64,000 bases of DNA from Arthrobotrys musiformis (GCA_036971715.1 JAVHJL010000005.1:3348001-3412000); one strand, 5' to 3'; shown: positions 20,172 through 33,114, counted from the stretch's first letter. A program made the numbers and translations. Notes: a model not told the origin generated them from the letters alone.

Positions 20172-23100
20172 CCTTTGTATACGATCGATTGTATATCAGC
20201 CTATTCAAGTCACCGAGCTCTATGACAATCACCGAGAACCCAATCGTAGGTTTCCTCGATGCCTAGAGCTCCTTCACCATGATTACTCAAATCCCCAGTC
20301 CGGTTGTTGGTGACGGAGTTTGCAACGATCACCGGTGAGATTTTGGCCTCAGTAGGCGCCTGCAATCTCGGAATTGCGATATCTACGGAGGCCTGTATCC
20401 TGGAGAGGCTCTGTCGGTTGATCAATTTCCCTCCTATTGTCTGAATCACGAATAGACTGCTTGCCTTGTGTCACAAGGTTACAACAGGAAACCGCATGCG
20501 CTCTTGGGATACTTGTAAGCTTACTGGCTAAGAGTTTTCCACCAGCATTCTACAGTTGTAGCTAAGCCTTGAAGGCCTCGAATACGAGAGACTAGTATGA
20601 ACCCCGATCCCGTTATCAAGCTACTCCTGGATAGCATGGATAATAGCGTTGTTCATGAGGCTCAATTTCCGGGGTACACCAGTATTGTTACCGTTTTGGA
20701 CAAAGGGAATGCTTGCTAAAATATTAGTCTTGAGCCTCGACACTACCTAAGTTCCATAGTACACGGTTCATGATTACGCTTACAGCTAATACTGATGGTC
20801 ATATCAGCAGCGTTCAGCTGGAAAACTTCAAGTCTATGCAACAACAAGAAGCTATGTCCTGTTTATTGGGGACCTATGGTCACGCCCTTAATAGTACACT
20901 TGGACTGTGTGTTTCTCTATGACGTCCTTTGTTTGTCAAGAGGCACATAAGGCCCCTAGAAATCCCGTGTCAAACATTATTGGGGTTAAACTGCGTTCGC
21001 CTGACGGATATATTATTAATATTAATTAATACCGCAAGAATATAATGATCTTTGTAAGGAATTTGGGGTATGCGTAGTACTATGTATACGTGAACCACGG
21101 GCGCAGCATTGGTTACATTGCATGACCTCGTTAAGCTTCAGAAATTTGCGATAGCATTCCAATCCCTACCCGGATAAAGTTAATTCTCAGTAGATCCTCA
21201 ACCTTCTCGGTTCGGTTTATATTCCGACCAAGCCCTCGGTGGGCTTGGTGGAGCCTCGCCTAGCGCCCGTCCTCCCGTCATACATAGACTTAACCAAATA
21301 AAGTGCTCCGCAGTGTAACATTAGGTGTGGTCCTGCGTCAGAATTTTCTCCGGATCAGAATCGGGCTTATCCGGGCCAATACATAACAATCGTGTTTTAC
21401 ACATGCCTATCCAAGGGGTGTAAGAGAAATTCTCCGTTGGCCCACTTCGTGATACTGGCGTGTTATGCACCCGTTTATCGATATTAGTGGTTCCGTAGGG
21501 CTCCTGGCTTGAAGTAAGGTTAAGTCAGATTTTACCTCAAAGAGGGGCCCGAGCGCATGTTGTGTCACCAAAAAAGGATCTTGGCTCCCATAATCCAACA
21601 ACCAATCCCTGTCTTTCTTGTGTTGTATCACCCACACCCTCTTACACCTTCCTTATGCTGTGCTGATGCGCGACAAGCTGCTGGTTTTGATTGCTATCCA
21701 CACTAACAATTTATTTGCGGGGTATTTGAGGCTCTATTCCTAGACTTCGTAGTTCGGAAAGATGATGTATATTGCATTCTTCATCGTGGGTTGTTGGTCA
21801 ATCCGATCAGATGTGTTACACGTATACGTACGTACGGTTTCCCTAGCCGGCGTCTTATGCCATTGTATTGAAGAAACTGGTCTATAATTCATTTTGATGA
21901 AACACCCCCAGAAAATTGCCTCTGGAAAAGATATAATCAATGCTTGGTATCTCCCGTCTATCTCCAGTAAGTATTTGATTACCATATACTCCGATCATGA
22001 TCAGCTCGAGGGATGTCCGACGGCCGGCCTCGCCGACTCGGTCAGCACCCTCGATATCACTTCCTTCTACTTTGGGAAACTTAGCGAAGATTCCTATTTC
22101 GGCACATATTTAGTGCGGACGGGAAAGCTCGGTAAACCTTCACCGCCGCTTTAATTGGCCCTGACCTCGGAACGTTAGGGAAGGTCAATCATACCCCACG
22201 TCAAGAATGTTACTAGCTCTTGTCATACTTTTTTCAATCCAGGGGTGTTCGAAATAGCGCTGACGTAGAGCTTACTGATGACAGACCCGCGGGTAATCTT
22301 TAAATCTAGGAAGCTACTGTCAGGTACACCTATCATATCGCGTACTGCAGACATGCGGACAAACTGCAGATTTTAGTTAAAGGGACGCCGTCGACTAAAG
22401 CTTGTTAAACGCAGGGCCTAAGGTTCACGGACGTGATCTTGTACATTCATACGGTTTGAATATTTTGCCACTTTCCCATTGTCACGTACAGTTGTTGTTC
22501 CTTATAGCTATACAGACCTTAATTATAAGTATTATTGGTGGGAGCGATATTTTGAGTGTCTCCTGTACGTAAGAATGGAATCATTTCGGCGGATCCTACA
22601 TATTTACTTCAGGCGGGTGCTTGCCGTAGAACCTCCAATTCAATCTACAAGATCGCCTTGCGGATCCTTTCGATGAGCTCCGTTAGGATAGAGCTAGTAG
22701 GATAGCATCGTAGCGATGGAAATACAGCGCCCACTTTACGGCAGTTGACGATAGGCGTCTTCGATTCCCGCTTCCAGTGTTATCACGTACGTATTATTAG
22801 GTACTATCCGGAATGGTAAAGGAGAACCCAGCCTTCCGAGGAGGTATTGATGGCTGTTTCGTAAACCAATTGATGCATCCACAATCAAAATGAACGTAGG
22901 TGTATAAAAGGAATTAGTGGTAGGCCCCATTATGAAATGTCAGGGCGTGGAACAACCGTGTCTCGAACAGGTCGCCGATACGCCGATGCATACTCACGAC
23001 GGAGGCTGTCAGGTCACTTGCTTGATTGGATAGTCCTAGCCAATTTGCACGTATCAAGTAGAGCGCGCTTGTTCAGAGGATACTGGAGATCCATAATTAG

Positions 23101-26100
23101 GTCAAACATTTCCGTCGGTTCAGAGTGTGCCCCAATATTGAAGCCTAGGCTGGTATTTTGGAATCGTCTAGGAAAGCCCAACAGGTCTACTGTTATATGA
23201 GTAATCACCCCGCTTTGTATAACCTTCGAAAAAAGGGATGGTAATACACTGAAAAGACAAACAATACCAAAGTGCATTGAGCCTCATTGTCAATCGATAT
23301 CTATTGGCCCGGAGCAGCTTGGCAAATACCTCAGGATCTAGGAAGGCGCGTTTTGTTGTTGCATTTCGATATACCCTGGTATTTGCAGCGTAGGGTTCAA
23401 CGAAAGTCTGGAACACACACAGGAATCTTGTCACTCCACATTTTATGTTTTCTACCCTATTCTCGAACACTCCGATAGAAGTTCCTTGTCGAAAAATTTT
23501 TCCCCAGCTCGTATTCGTCCCTTGAATTGTCTCGGCAACTGTGATAATAGGAGAATTTCAGGATCTTGGAAGTTCGGGTGTGAGATTTTAGTCCCGAAGT
23601 AAGCTAGGGCTGAGGCTTGGCCGCAAGGCCCTCGATATCTCGGCTGGAATGGATTTACTCACACACTTGCGCCCTGCGGATAGGCTTCCAGGCCGGCCCT
23701 ATCGATAGCCGACGCTGAATCGACGTAACTCCAAAAAATGCGAAAAAATAAAATAAAAATAAAAGCAAAATATCTAAAGGAATGTTTGAGGACTTCGCCG
23801 AATAGTTGTTTTCGGCCAATAGCTTCTGGCCGGTCCGTTGATGGCCTTAATTAAAATGGTTGCTCCCCCGGCCAGACCACTGCCTCACGGTCATCATTCT
23901 ATCAATTTCCATTTTTGAACTAAACTAAGCTTCTAGGGTTTATTGTGCCGAATTCGCTAGCACGATGGCTGTCGCTCCCAATACAATAGACCGTTTGTCT
24001 GAAACCCGTTTTCCTACCTGAATCAATTGTTCAACCTCGTCTATTGTATAAGCGGGCCAAGCCTTGTTCCAATGTTACTCAATGAATTTTGTACCCCGAA
24101 TTTTCGCATCCTTGTTAGTCATATCATTGTGAGACGTCGGGGCCCGGCAGACGAACTCGATGCTATTGAGATATCAGAGTCAAAACCACACCACCTCCAT
24201 CTCACAAGCCGAGCCTTCCGAGGTCGCTCAGAGTGAAAAGAAAACTTAAAAGAAGAATCCCTTTCCACAAGGTTACGATTTCAAGGGAAATAGACAGTTG
24301 TACAATTGTGGCCTGTCAAAGTTCCACGGGCATGAGCTTGATTAATCATGAGATCACTGGAAGTGGTTTCGATCCAAGACCCGAGCTCATGCAAGTAAAA
24401 CGAGGTCCTCGGTAACAGGGATCTCAAACGGGAAGTAAGATGCAATGTAACAGAACCTTCTGAAATTGCTATTGTTGATCCGTCAGCGCCCGTATATTCG
24501 AGAAACTCGACAGCCCTGTAACTCCAGAAAGAGATTCCAGACACGTCACCCCTCGATGTATGCTGAAGATGAGGAGACATAGCCCCTTGAGTTATTTCTA
24601 TCCATTTGATCAATGGCCCCGAGGTTTAGGGCATACATTATAACCGACGAATATTCCATTTCCTCCATATCCACAACCTTAATTCGCCCTTTACAGTCTA
24701 TCTATTGCCGCGTCGTAACATTTACAGTCATCTTCAAATCCTGCAATCGGCTTTAATCAAGTACATTTCACTGCGTTGTATATCAAAGTTTTATTGATTC
24801 CTCAAGCTCGGAGACCGATACTCGGATCAGACATCGTCTAAACAATAGAGGCATTAATACTTCTGGAAGACTTTGTAACGTATCCTCCTCGTCTTTTCCG
24901 AACTTTAGATACAATAATACCCCACAGGCACAGGCGGCGTCTGCCTTAAAATAGCATATATATCCAGTGACGCGGTCGCTAATTGGCTCCCACATTAAAA
25001 TTTTCGTTGAAGAAGTTCCGAATTACCTAACGTAACAAGATTCCGAGAGCCCATTGTTAAAGCCGTCATTTCCATACAATTTCTACGATCGACAGTAGCG
25101 ATATAACGCGAAGTTCACGGGTTGATCCTAGCTAAGGGCGCTCCCCAGTTACGCTGAAGTATGGCCAGCTGGGCATCCTTCGAACGGCAATTCCAGTACA
25201 CAACGGAGGTAACTACATGAAGTCTATAGCTAGACCTATGCGCATTTTACGCACTCGATGCGAATATCGATATCGGACTAGCAACATAGCCTTTCGTGTC
25301 CGGTGCGTCTGGTAATCGAGTAACACCACGACTCAGTGATATGTTGGAGGCGCCAAGAGCCCCTATAGATCTAACAACATAGAATATTCGCAACGATCTT
25401 GACATTCGACGCTTCGGGCCTCCGCGCCGTGGTATAGAATTGTGTGCGATACAGAACTGCCAACAAAAATTCCATATACCCCTAATTCTCGTGCTTAGAC
25501 CACCCGGCCACATATGGGCTTGATTTTAAATTTATATAAAGCATCTTTAGCTCAAGAGTCTTTTTATACAAAAAAAATATAGATAAACAAGTTCTATAAA
25601 TTGAATCAAATTCCAGAGCGAAATAAAAAGCCAGCAGCACAGTCTTGGCAAAAGATAAACGGACCCACTTGATACTAATTGAATATATATAGATATGTGT
25701 GGAACGTTCGAACTAGCGGATACTACAAGCAAGCCTCCCAGCACGGAAGAATACAGAGTTCCAGGAAGTTGGAAGCCCTCAATTAAATATGATTGACAGT
25801 AGCTGGGTGGAAATTTTCTTCGTGCGTGCCAAGCTTGAGGTGGCCGTTAGACACCATAGATTTGTATATTTTATAATGTTCATATATTTAAGCTGTGGCC
25901 CGAGTTTCCGTTACCCGTCGTAGAATAAAATTTAATCGTCTAAGTAATAACTAAATATTGATAGAGTGAATTTTATAGCCGGCCCTGTGAATGACTTCCT
26001 ACGTGAAAGCCTCTTAGATACTATGCCTTCTAGCTCAATATAAAAAGGACTTAATTCTTTTGAGAGCCTCAGTCAGTTAATCTAGCGCGCTGTGCACTAT

Positions 26101-27559
26101 CCAACGTTGCAACTCTCTGTGGTACCCCCACATGCATATGCGCATATTTACGAAGTTCTCCAGCAGTTCCAACTTGGTCTCGTACCCAAATCGCACAAAG
26201 AGTGACCGAATCCCAACTGGAATTTCGTAATATATTATAATATACAAAACTTAAACGCGCGACAAACCTATGAATCACTACGTATACCAAGATTTACTTC
26301 CCATCACAAGACCTCCTTTTCTAGTTTCCTGGTACAAGATGCCCACACCACCATTACACGAGTTAGTTTCGCAAACTGGAAAATAGTAAATACTTGAGTA
26401 AATATTTATTCTTTGTATCAAACCTAACTCCAATATATTCTACTGGTAAAACGTGCCGTCGACTCGCGGTACTAAATCGGATTGAAATTTTAAACTTTAG
26501 AGTCGCCTCAATGGACTAGTACTATAGTTAATAGATTCATACATGTAATGAATCTAGGCAATGGAAATTTGAGATATATATAGCTATTTTGCACGCCAGA
26601 TTATATCCATAGGGTACCAACTCCCTAGGTAGTGTAATAGCAGCCGTAAACACTTCTTTCCAGCGGTCTAGAAATACACCTGCAACGTCGAGGTTTCATA
26701 CTGATAAAGCAAGTCCATCAGAATACCAAGCAACCAACTGTTTAATAGGGCACAAGTATATTCACCATGGCTTCTTGGTAGATACTCAGCTAAATCATAG
26801 ATCGACCTTCGTCGTCGATTATTGCAATATACCCTCCATATTTTGAATATTCGTCCATAATACGGCCTCCAGAATAAAATATGAATCTTGGATTATGTTT
26901 TTGGAGCTTCCTTTCCTCCCTTTCCTTACCAAGATCCAACCCCAGGACAAATTTACCAATACAAACTTCCGCTATATTATATACGGTGCTAACCATGTTT
27001 AACTCAATATTTAGAAGGATAGGCAAACGATTTAGTGGTAAGTAAAACCTACATATTCCCAACCGTTATCAATTAACGTTAGTTTAGAAATATCGAAAAT
27101 TAATTAGCTGACATTGGATGTAAACGCAGACGGCAAAATAGCTGCAGCGGCTGCTGGACGGTACACCGGTGGGTATTCGCTGAGCTAAAATCTACGAAGC
27201 CACGTCCCGAATGGTACAATATCACGCGAGGCCTCACCACCGGCGGTGTAATTAAGTATTTCTGCTCATCGGTCTGCCCGAACTATCCGTGACTAAAAAC
27301 TTATATTATTTCATTGATACTGACTTCTTCGAAATAGTCCCCGGTGGACAAAGCGGAGAAAGCCAAAGGCCGACGAGGCATCGCTGATCAACTGCAGCTG
27401 GCGGCCTTCTACAGAAGACTTCGATCATCGGACTGTTCAGAAGATGAGGTACGCAGCTGATACTAGGCGTAACTGGGCTCTACTATAAGGGTCTATGCTG
27501 ACAGAGCTAACTAAAATCTACTTATAACATAGGTTTTCTGGAGGGAGGTTCTCTTACCG
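20172..27559. other. 7.4-kb gene desert, no supported gene
   Basis: No frame reaches the length or composition expected of a gene, and no spliced model holds together. Base composition is not strongly AT-biased, so classical RIP-destroyed repeats are not evident by eye. Several short minus-strand frames have a protein-like look but lack starts or splice support: the complements of 26996-26790 (68 aa), 24995-24783 (70 aa) and 24613-24281, and two linked stretches at 23470-23020. They may be gene relics. I found no transposase, reverse transcriptase, LTR pair or tRNA. Confidence 0.5.
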
Positions 27560-27985
27560 TCTGGCTTTTAGATACCTAGCAGTTTCGTCTACCGGTTCGC
27601 GTCGCTTCATTTTCAACTACCAATTGTACCTTCCGGTGAGTACCGGGATCCTTTCTACTCCTTCCCATGGGCCTCTAGGGGAACCTTGCTTGATAAGTTT
27701 TCTGTAAAAGGAGGGCTTTGAAGACAGGGTTACACTAGTGGTACCGCCTACAGACCGGTTCCCGGGTCCGTCTCTGTAGGTACCTCTCCGAAAAAGCTGT
27801 CACCTTTACGTGGTGGGGAGGATAAGTACCTGAACCCAACGGCTGTAGCCTTCCAATTAAGGTCTACCGTTGAAAGCAAGGGAAACTAAGAACAGCTTCG
27901 AATTCCGCCGATAAAGGTGACAAACCCCTGCTGATCTGGATCGCTCTACCACGCGCCTGAATTATCAGGCAATTTCCAGATTTTT
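27560..27985 (+). ncRNA. Candidate Pol III structured RNA
   Basis: Not coding in any frame, yet it contains a dense series of stems read directly. CCGGT-gagt-ACCGG is at 27633-27646. GACAG (27724) closes with CTGTC (27796) around a hairpin of CCTACAGA/TCTGTAGG (27747-27780). A perfect 10-bp pair GTCACCTTTA (27798-27807) / TAAAGGTGAC (27913-27922) encloses an AACGG..CCTT / AAGG..CCGTT hairpin (27839-27871). TCTGGA/TCCAGA encloses CCTGA/TCAGG (27935-27980). TTTTTT follows at once at ~27980, a Pol III-type stop. TGGCTTTTAG (27562) and GGTTCGCGTCG (27594) resemble A and B boxes placed before the RNA, as in yeast RPR1. RNase P, MRP or SRP RNA are possibilities; I could not match their conserved motifs with certainty. 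Ends are approximate. Confidence 0.4.
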
Positions 27986-28336
27986 TGTGGTTAGCGCGCC
28001 GATCGCGAAACTATTAGCTAGCTAGTGCTGTGAGTAGCTTCAACGTTTATAGTAAATCAGCGAGCAAGTTTAGCGCTTATCAACCCGCCAACGAGTGAAT
28101 TTAATAGATGCTTTGGTAGGCGAGGAGTGATCGCGGCAAGTTATCGTCGGCTTTTAAATATCACCCACCCCCCATTTTCCTTCAAAGCCTCCCAAAACCT
28201 GAGACTCATATATTGAATCATTGGATAATAGTTCAAAGGTCCCATGTTAATCGAGTTATATCCAAACACAAGCCTCTATAGATCTATCTATCGACTCTAC
28301 GTTTAAACGACTTTTACAACCAACCAACCAACCATC

Positions 28337-28818
28337 ATGCTCCGATATTTGAGGATGTTGCCCGACTGGGGACAAACAATGGTAGTGTTCCTAATCACAT
28401 GTAAGTTGGCCACCACAACCTGATGAGAGTTGCCAATTGGCCAGGAAAACCCTCCGCTCACTGATGATGTATCATCGCCGTAGACCTTTCTTTCCTAGAT
28501 CCCATAATTAGAGAATATATTATCTGGAGAGACGCGAAGCGAACTTGCAGATGCTCATTCTGTACTAAATTTACAGACGAACACAAAAACCATCTACAGG
28601 AGGCACGTAAGGCTGGAAAGGACGCTACGATGCTTCCGGGCCATTACAAGATCATACATACACCTAGTACGGCGGTACCATTGAAAGATTGGGATATCAA
28701 CGTGGAATTTGAAACCGCCTTTCGTAAGGTTAAGTATGTTTGGCCGGCAGCTGGAGCCCCTTCGAAGGATACGAATAAATCTGCGGATCTAGAGACGGCT
28801 AAGGATGCTGAATTGTAG
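28337..28818 (+). CDS. Small hypothetical membrane-associated protein
   Basis: Two exons, 28337-28400 and 28484-28818, with an 83-bp intron (GTAAGT donor, GCCGTAG acceptor) splitting a Tyr codon; 132 aa. The N-terminus (MLRYLRMLPDWGQTMVVFLI, continuing with YLSFLDPIIREYIIW) carries one hydrophobic segment spanning the splice junction. It is followed by a small CRCSFC motif, a basic KNHLQEARKAGKDA stretch and an acidic C-terminus. I do not recognise a family. The tidy splice sites and uninterrupted frame argue for a real gene, but it is short and isolated at the edge of the gene desert. Confidence 0.5.
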
Positions 28819-29234
28819 ATTTTTTTTTTATATATAAAAAAAAGAAAAGGGTTGCTTGTGAGGGCACAAGAGCTATTTAGTTTTCATGAGGAACAAGATC
28901 GACGCACAATCGATCGTCACATGTATATTATAAAATACTGCACAGATCTGCAGACAGATATGGCCAAATGCCTAGGCCAAGAGGATGGGGATTGACACTA
29001 CAATAGATTTTGGTACGTATAGGCGCAAGCGCCTGCTCACATAGTTTTATATAATTTACTCAGCTGATCAGAAAACAATTGTCAACGGCGTGCTGGACCC
29101 CACAAGGCTACCGCAAAATTCAAATTGCCTAGCAATATTATAGATATATATCCCTGATAATTCGAGTAGCTATACATAATGAAGAGGACGAAACCTCGTT
29201 CCTTCAATAACCCCCAGCAACAAAGTGATCATCC
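28819..29234. other. Intergenic between convergent genes
   Basis: About 400 bp. An A/T-only run at 28821-28845 immediately after the previous stop codon may be part of its 3' region. Nothing else seen. Confidence 0.5.
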
Positions 29235-29762
29235 CTACACGATGTAGTAAACCTCGCAAGTGGCCCCCCAAATGGCCCCAGTAGGCTGACTGGCCTCCCA
29301 AGCGGCATCCAAAACACACTGAATATTGTAGCTAGCCTCGAAAAAATCCGCATGTCCACCATTCAAGTACCAACCACCATCATACCAAAAAGTCCATATC
29401 TCGATATTGGCAGGGCAATGCTTTCTTAATTGGTAGAGGTAGTTGCTACCCCAGTCGTCATCCCAGTTACCCCATGTATCAATGTAGTAGTGAAAGTTTT
29501 GGACGTGCCAGCCAGTTTGGTAGGCCCGGCAGTTGAGCCAGTTTCCGTCGCGTTTTTTGAGGGCGGCAGCGGTTTCTGTAGGGACTGGCTTACCGTCCGA
29601 GAGAGAGACGACGACGGGTTTGCCGTATTTGAATTTTTTGAGTTCTTCTGGTTCTTTGGTGTTTTTGGAGACGTATTTTTTGGGTTCTTTAGGTACTGGC
29701 TCTGGGAGGGCCATCGCGGTGACGGCAAGAGCACCGAGGAGAGATACTAAGGAGAACCACAT
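29235..29762 (-). CDS. Secreted aromatic-rich protein with Kex2-processed propeptide
   Basis: Single exon, 175 aa. The signal peptide is MWFSLVSLLGALAVTAMAL. A lysine/proline-rich propeptide (~20-71) ends with the tribasic site LKKR (68-71), as expected for Kex2 cleavage. The mature ~104 residues are unusually rich in Trp and Tyr (for example WGNWDDDWGSNYLYQL and IEIWTFWYDGGWYLNGG) with four cysteines, so two disulfides are possible. I do not recognise a family. Overall form is that of a small secreted effector-like protein. The C-rich to G-rich switch along the coding strand falls near 29500. A TATA box lies 213 bp upstream. Confidence 0.75.
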   Translation of the reverse strand: MWFSLVSLLGALAVTAMALPEPVPKEPKKYVSKNTKEPEELKKFKYGKPVVVSLSDGKPVPTETAAALKKRDGNWLNCRAYQTGWHVQNFHYYIDTWGNWDDDWGSNYLYQLRKHCPANIEIWTFWYDGGWYLNGGHADFFEASYNIQCVLDAAWEASQPTGAIWGATCEVYYIV

Positions 29763-29974
29763 TTTGGAGTCTTTAAGCCTAGGTTCCTTACATGTTAGCC
29801 ATTCGTCCTCCGGATAGAGGTCTAAAGTTAGGACGTTGAAAATTAGGTGACTTACGGAAGTATAAGGGCACCCTTGAGGTTATTATTTATTATTATTAAG
29901 AGGGATCTTGACTAAAGAGCCACTGATGATATTGACCTCTATGAAAATTCGGGATTGAGGTCCAAGAAGGTGCC

Positions 29975-29982
29975 TATTTATA
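29975..29982 (-). promoter_or_regulatory. TATA box of the aromatic-rich secreted protein gene
   Basis: TATAAATA on the minus strand, 213 bp before the ATG at 29762. Good match and plausible spacing. Confidence 0.5.
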
Positions 29983-31757
29983 CTGGATTCCCTCGCTCCT
30001 CTCTTCACCCGTTCTCAATCACAATATAATCTCCGTCCCACCAAATTATTATCAAACGGATACCGCGCGTCAATACTATCTTCTCCTAATGTGGCGAAGC
30101 CATTCTTTCCGGCTATTCGATGATATTCACGAACACGCAATTTGAATAGGGTCTGTTGGGATTTCTGCATAGTATGGCGTATCCCCGTCTATATGTTATA
30201 ATTCTCGCCTTCGCCCTTCGCGAAAAAACGTTGTGTCACGATATGCATCTAGATATCTTACCCTTGCACCGTGGGGCTCGATTTATGAAGGACCCTTGGA
30301 GGTGCGTGATATTTACAGCTGTTGATTGGGAGGTTCTCGTGGAGATCGCATATAGCAGCTAAACCGTGGATCTGAAGAATGCTTGCAATTGGTAGAGACC
30401 CTAGCTAAGCTTTTGGACCCGCTACCGAGGCTAGTACTGAAGCTCGACAGGGGGCTTGTGGCTTTAGGTAATCGAAAAATGGACTGTAGGAAGTAGTGTG
30501 TAAGCCCTCATGAATGCATGGGCTGCCAAGGGTGCTAGATGGGAATATGTTGCAGGTTTTGCGTTGGTCTTGGCCAGTGCACTGATACTCCGAGGTCTGA
30601 ATATTGAACTTTACCTTCACATTGCATTGAACTTCACAATTAATTTACAAGGAGGGAAATTTGAAGAGCGGAGTAAATTTAGTTCTACGAAAAGCGAAAT
30701 CGAAGTCTACGAACCCCCCTTTTTTTTTCGCGAGAGTCTCCGTTTCTAAGCCGGGCAGAAGGAATCGCGGCTTCCGACCCCGAATTCGATCCAGCGCGGT
30801 GTCGAAGGTATCCCACATTCCGCTATCAGGCTAAACTTGCCAAAGCTAGCTCGTCAGCGAGCCTCGAGTGATCACTAATCACCAGGGCTATATCAACCCA
30901 ACCCGCGGGAACTACATATTAAAAAAATTATCTTCAGAATTTTCTTTCAAGTTAAGCCTCATTCAATGCCCCTGGACCTTGTTGCAAAAAGTCAAAGACA
31001 ATTGGCCCAAAATACCGAGATCGTACGTTTGTAGATAACATTGGCGAGATGCCGTTTCATGTACCCCCCCTGCCGTGGGGTCGTATCCTTCAGCTGCGCA
31101 TGGTGAACTGGCATGATGTCGGTGCTGGGGTATACGTATCTAATATATACCATTTCTTTGCTTCAATGTCTTTCTGGAGATTGTCCGACAAAGGTTTTGG
31201 TATTTATTATCACGGCCCACCGGACACACCGAAGTCGGTTAAACCTCATGCAGACGTCAGGCGTGCAGGATGCATCTTCACCTCTACCGCGAATATATAT
31301 CTCTATGCATGTGATAATGGCTAAATTCCTCGATAGATATAAAGTGTGGATGCGTTCAATTGATCAAAGCATGGGCATAGGAGGCTGGTACGCCCGATTT
31401 GGGCTCGAGTATGCAGGAACCCAAGCTATGGCTTGCCGCTCGAGCATTTTGTGCAGAGGTTTTTGCCTATCGCTTCCTTCGCGGCGTATATTAATTGGAT
31501 TCATTTATCGATCGAGGTTTCAAAATTCAAGCACGTGGCGAGATATATAGCTATAGAAACGTAGTTAATTATTATAGGTACCTGCAGTTTCACACGTTCG
31601 CTCTTCGTTATATATATGTATATCTACCGTATGCTATTGACACTCGATTTTCAAGGGCTCTCAATCAACATCCCTGGTCAGTAGCCCGAGAACACAGGAT
31701 AAAGTTTGAAGCACTCCTATAGTTACCCTCAGTTAAGATAAAATTGGCCTCTATTGA
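29983..31757. other. Intergenic, no gene seen
   Basis: About 1.8 kb with only short open stretches (longest ~31113-31550, plus) that lack a starting ATG in good context and coding character. No RNA gene recognised. Confidence 0.5.
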
Positions 31758-32803
31758 TCATGATATCAACGGACCCAAATCCTCTTCCATCACTATGCAC
31801 CTCCCACCTTTCCTTACGAAAAAATACGGATACCGCGTCTTCATCACCTCAAACCCGAATCTTTCCTCTTCAGTTACTTCATTGTTTTCATCGCACCATT
31901 CGATAACCTCCTTTCCCAACCCCGGGTGTTTTTGTTCTATTCTTGGCGGTAGGTTGAGTTTATACACCCACGGTCCCGTTGTGAATGGCCATATAGTCTC
32001 GACGAGCTCTCTGTAGAGGTCCAGGGATTCAGCATCAGACTCCCCGGTTGCGTTTTTGCAACCCTCTTCTTTAAATGTGTTGGAGATGATATTAATCTGC
32101 ACCTCAGCATCCTTTCCTGCGCCTGATAGTATCCTACCTAGCCGGTACGCAAACGGTAAAAGCAACTTTCTGACCCTGTTCCTCCCTGCTGCACTGATTG
32201 TGTAGCTTTCACGTGTTTCCCTTGTTACTCTAGTATCAAGGATATCGACCCTTACGTGGCGGATGAGGTCGCGGTATGTAGATGCCGGCGTAGATTCGAC
32301 TTCTTTATCACGGACGAACTCATAAGCTTGAGGTGCGGGCTCGAACGTTTCGAAACCGCTATAGTGGCCTTGACTATTTTATGCCCGTTTTAGTATGGAT
32401 ACACATATTATACGTAGATAAAGTCTAGAGCTTTGCAATACCCCTTCTCATCATAAGAATAATTAAGCTCCGCCCAAGGATCCTCGTATAAAACCTCGAA
32501 TTGCGTGATCTGTCCTATGTATTGAGGGGTATGCCAATCCGAAACGGTGATTTTAATCCAAAAGTTCGTTTGGCTATAGAATAGGCGGGATGCTTCCGCG
32601 TGGATTTGCTTGTTTACACGAAGGATTGAGAGGTCGCGGGAGATGGGTCTATAAGGGAATGGATCCTGGAGACCTAAAGGGAATGGACCCTGGAGATCTA
32701 AAGGGACAGGAGGGGGGGTTGAGAGGAGTAGGCATTTGTAGATTTCATCGCGGAGTTCGCGGGGTAGGTTTAGGAAGGGGGAGGAGGGGCCTATTTCCTT
32801 CAT
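31758..32803 (-). CDS. F-box/2EXR-like protein, paralog A
   Basis: Exons 32803-32442 and 32373-31758 (68-bp intron, GTATTG donor, AATAG acceptor, phase 2); 325 aa. The N-terminus FLNLPRELRDEIYKCLL is the hallmark of a large fungal family related to F-box/2EXR proteins. It is followed by LSILRVNKQIHAEASRLFYS and, after the intron, YRDLIRHVRVDI, RKLLLPFAYRLGRIL and LYRELVETIWPFTTGPW. The same blocks and the same intron position occur in three other genes of this window. Function is unknown; related proteins are assumed to be SCF adaptors, but the F-box is atypical. A 24-bp tandem duplication in exon 1 doubles an eight-residue proline-rich unit. It sits next to paralog B in the same orientation. 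Confidence 0.8.
32655..32702 (-). repeat. 24-bp tandem duplication in coding region
   Basis: Two adjacent 24-bp units (32655-32678, 32679-32702) differ at two positions. They encode the repeated DLQGPFPLG / LQDPFPYR segment of paralog A, so the duplication preserves frame. Confidence 0.85.
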
Positions 32804-33114
32804 TGTTGAGGCCGTGGTTTGGCTGGAGATACTAGGAAATAATGATATGTAGGCATAGATGCGGCTGAAATATGTAGATGTACGATGTTCAAGTCAGATG
32901 ACTAAGCACCTCCATAACCAAAGCGGCTGAGTCGAGGGCCCTTAAAAGTCATAGCCTTAAGCTCAAGTAGCCTAGTAATATCGTGATACGTAAGCGCTCC
33001 TTCACACAGCTTGCGAAGTTGGGGCGTAGAGTTGAATCCATGGAAGTTTAGCATTCAATCCCGATCCTTTGAACTAGATACGTATGGTCGAAGGTCTTCT
33101 GCTCCTGAAAACTC

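Noticed and set aside
27350..27380. Resemblance of GAAATAGTCCCCGG to the RNase MRP CR-I motif
   Set aside because: Two extra bases interrupt the motif and no CR-V partner sequence was found at the expected distance.
27121..27440. Possible small gene with GCA-rich and Lys/Arg-rich segments upstream of the structured RNA
   Set aside because: Two coding-looking segments (around 27120-27165 and 27350-27455) cannot be joined in phase with the available splice sites without stops.
20172..27559. RIP-mutated retrotransposon
   Set aside because: No strong AT bias, no LTR pair and no reverse transcriptase or integrase motifs were seen by eye; not excluded without computation.
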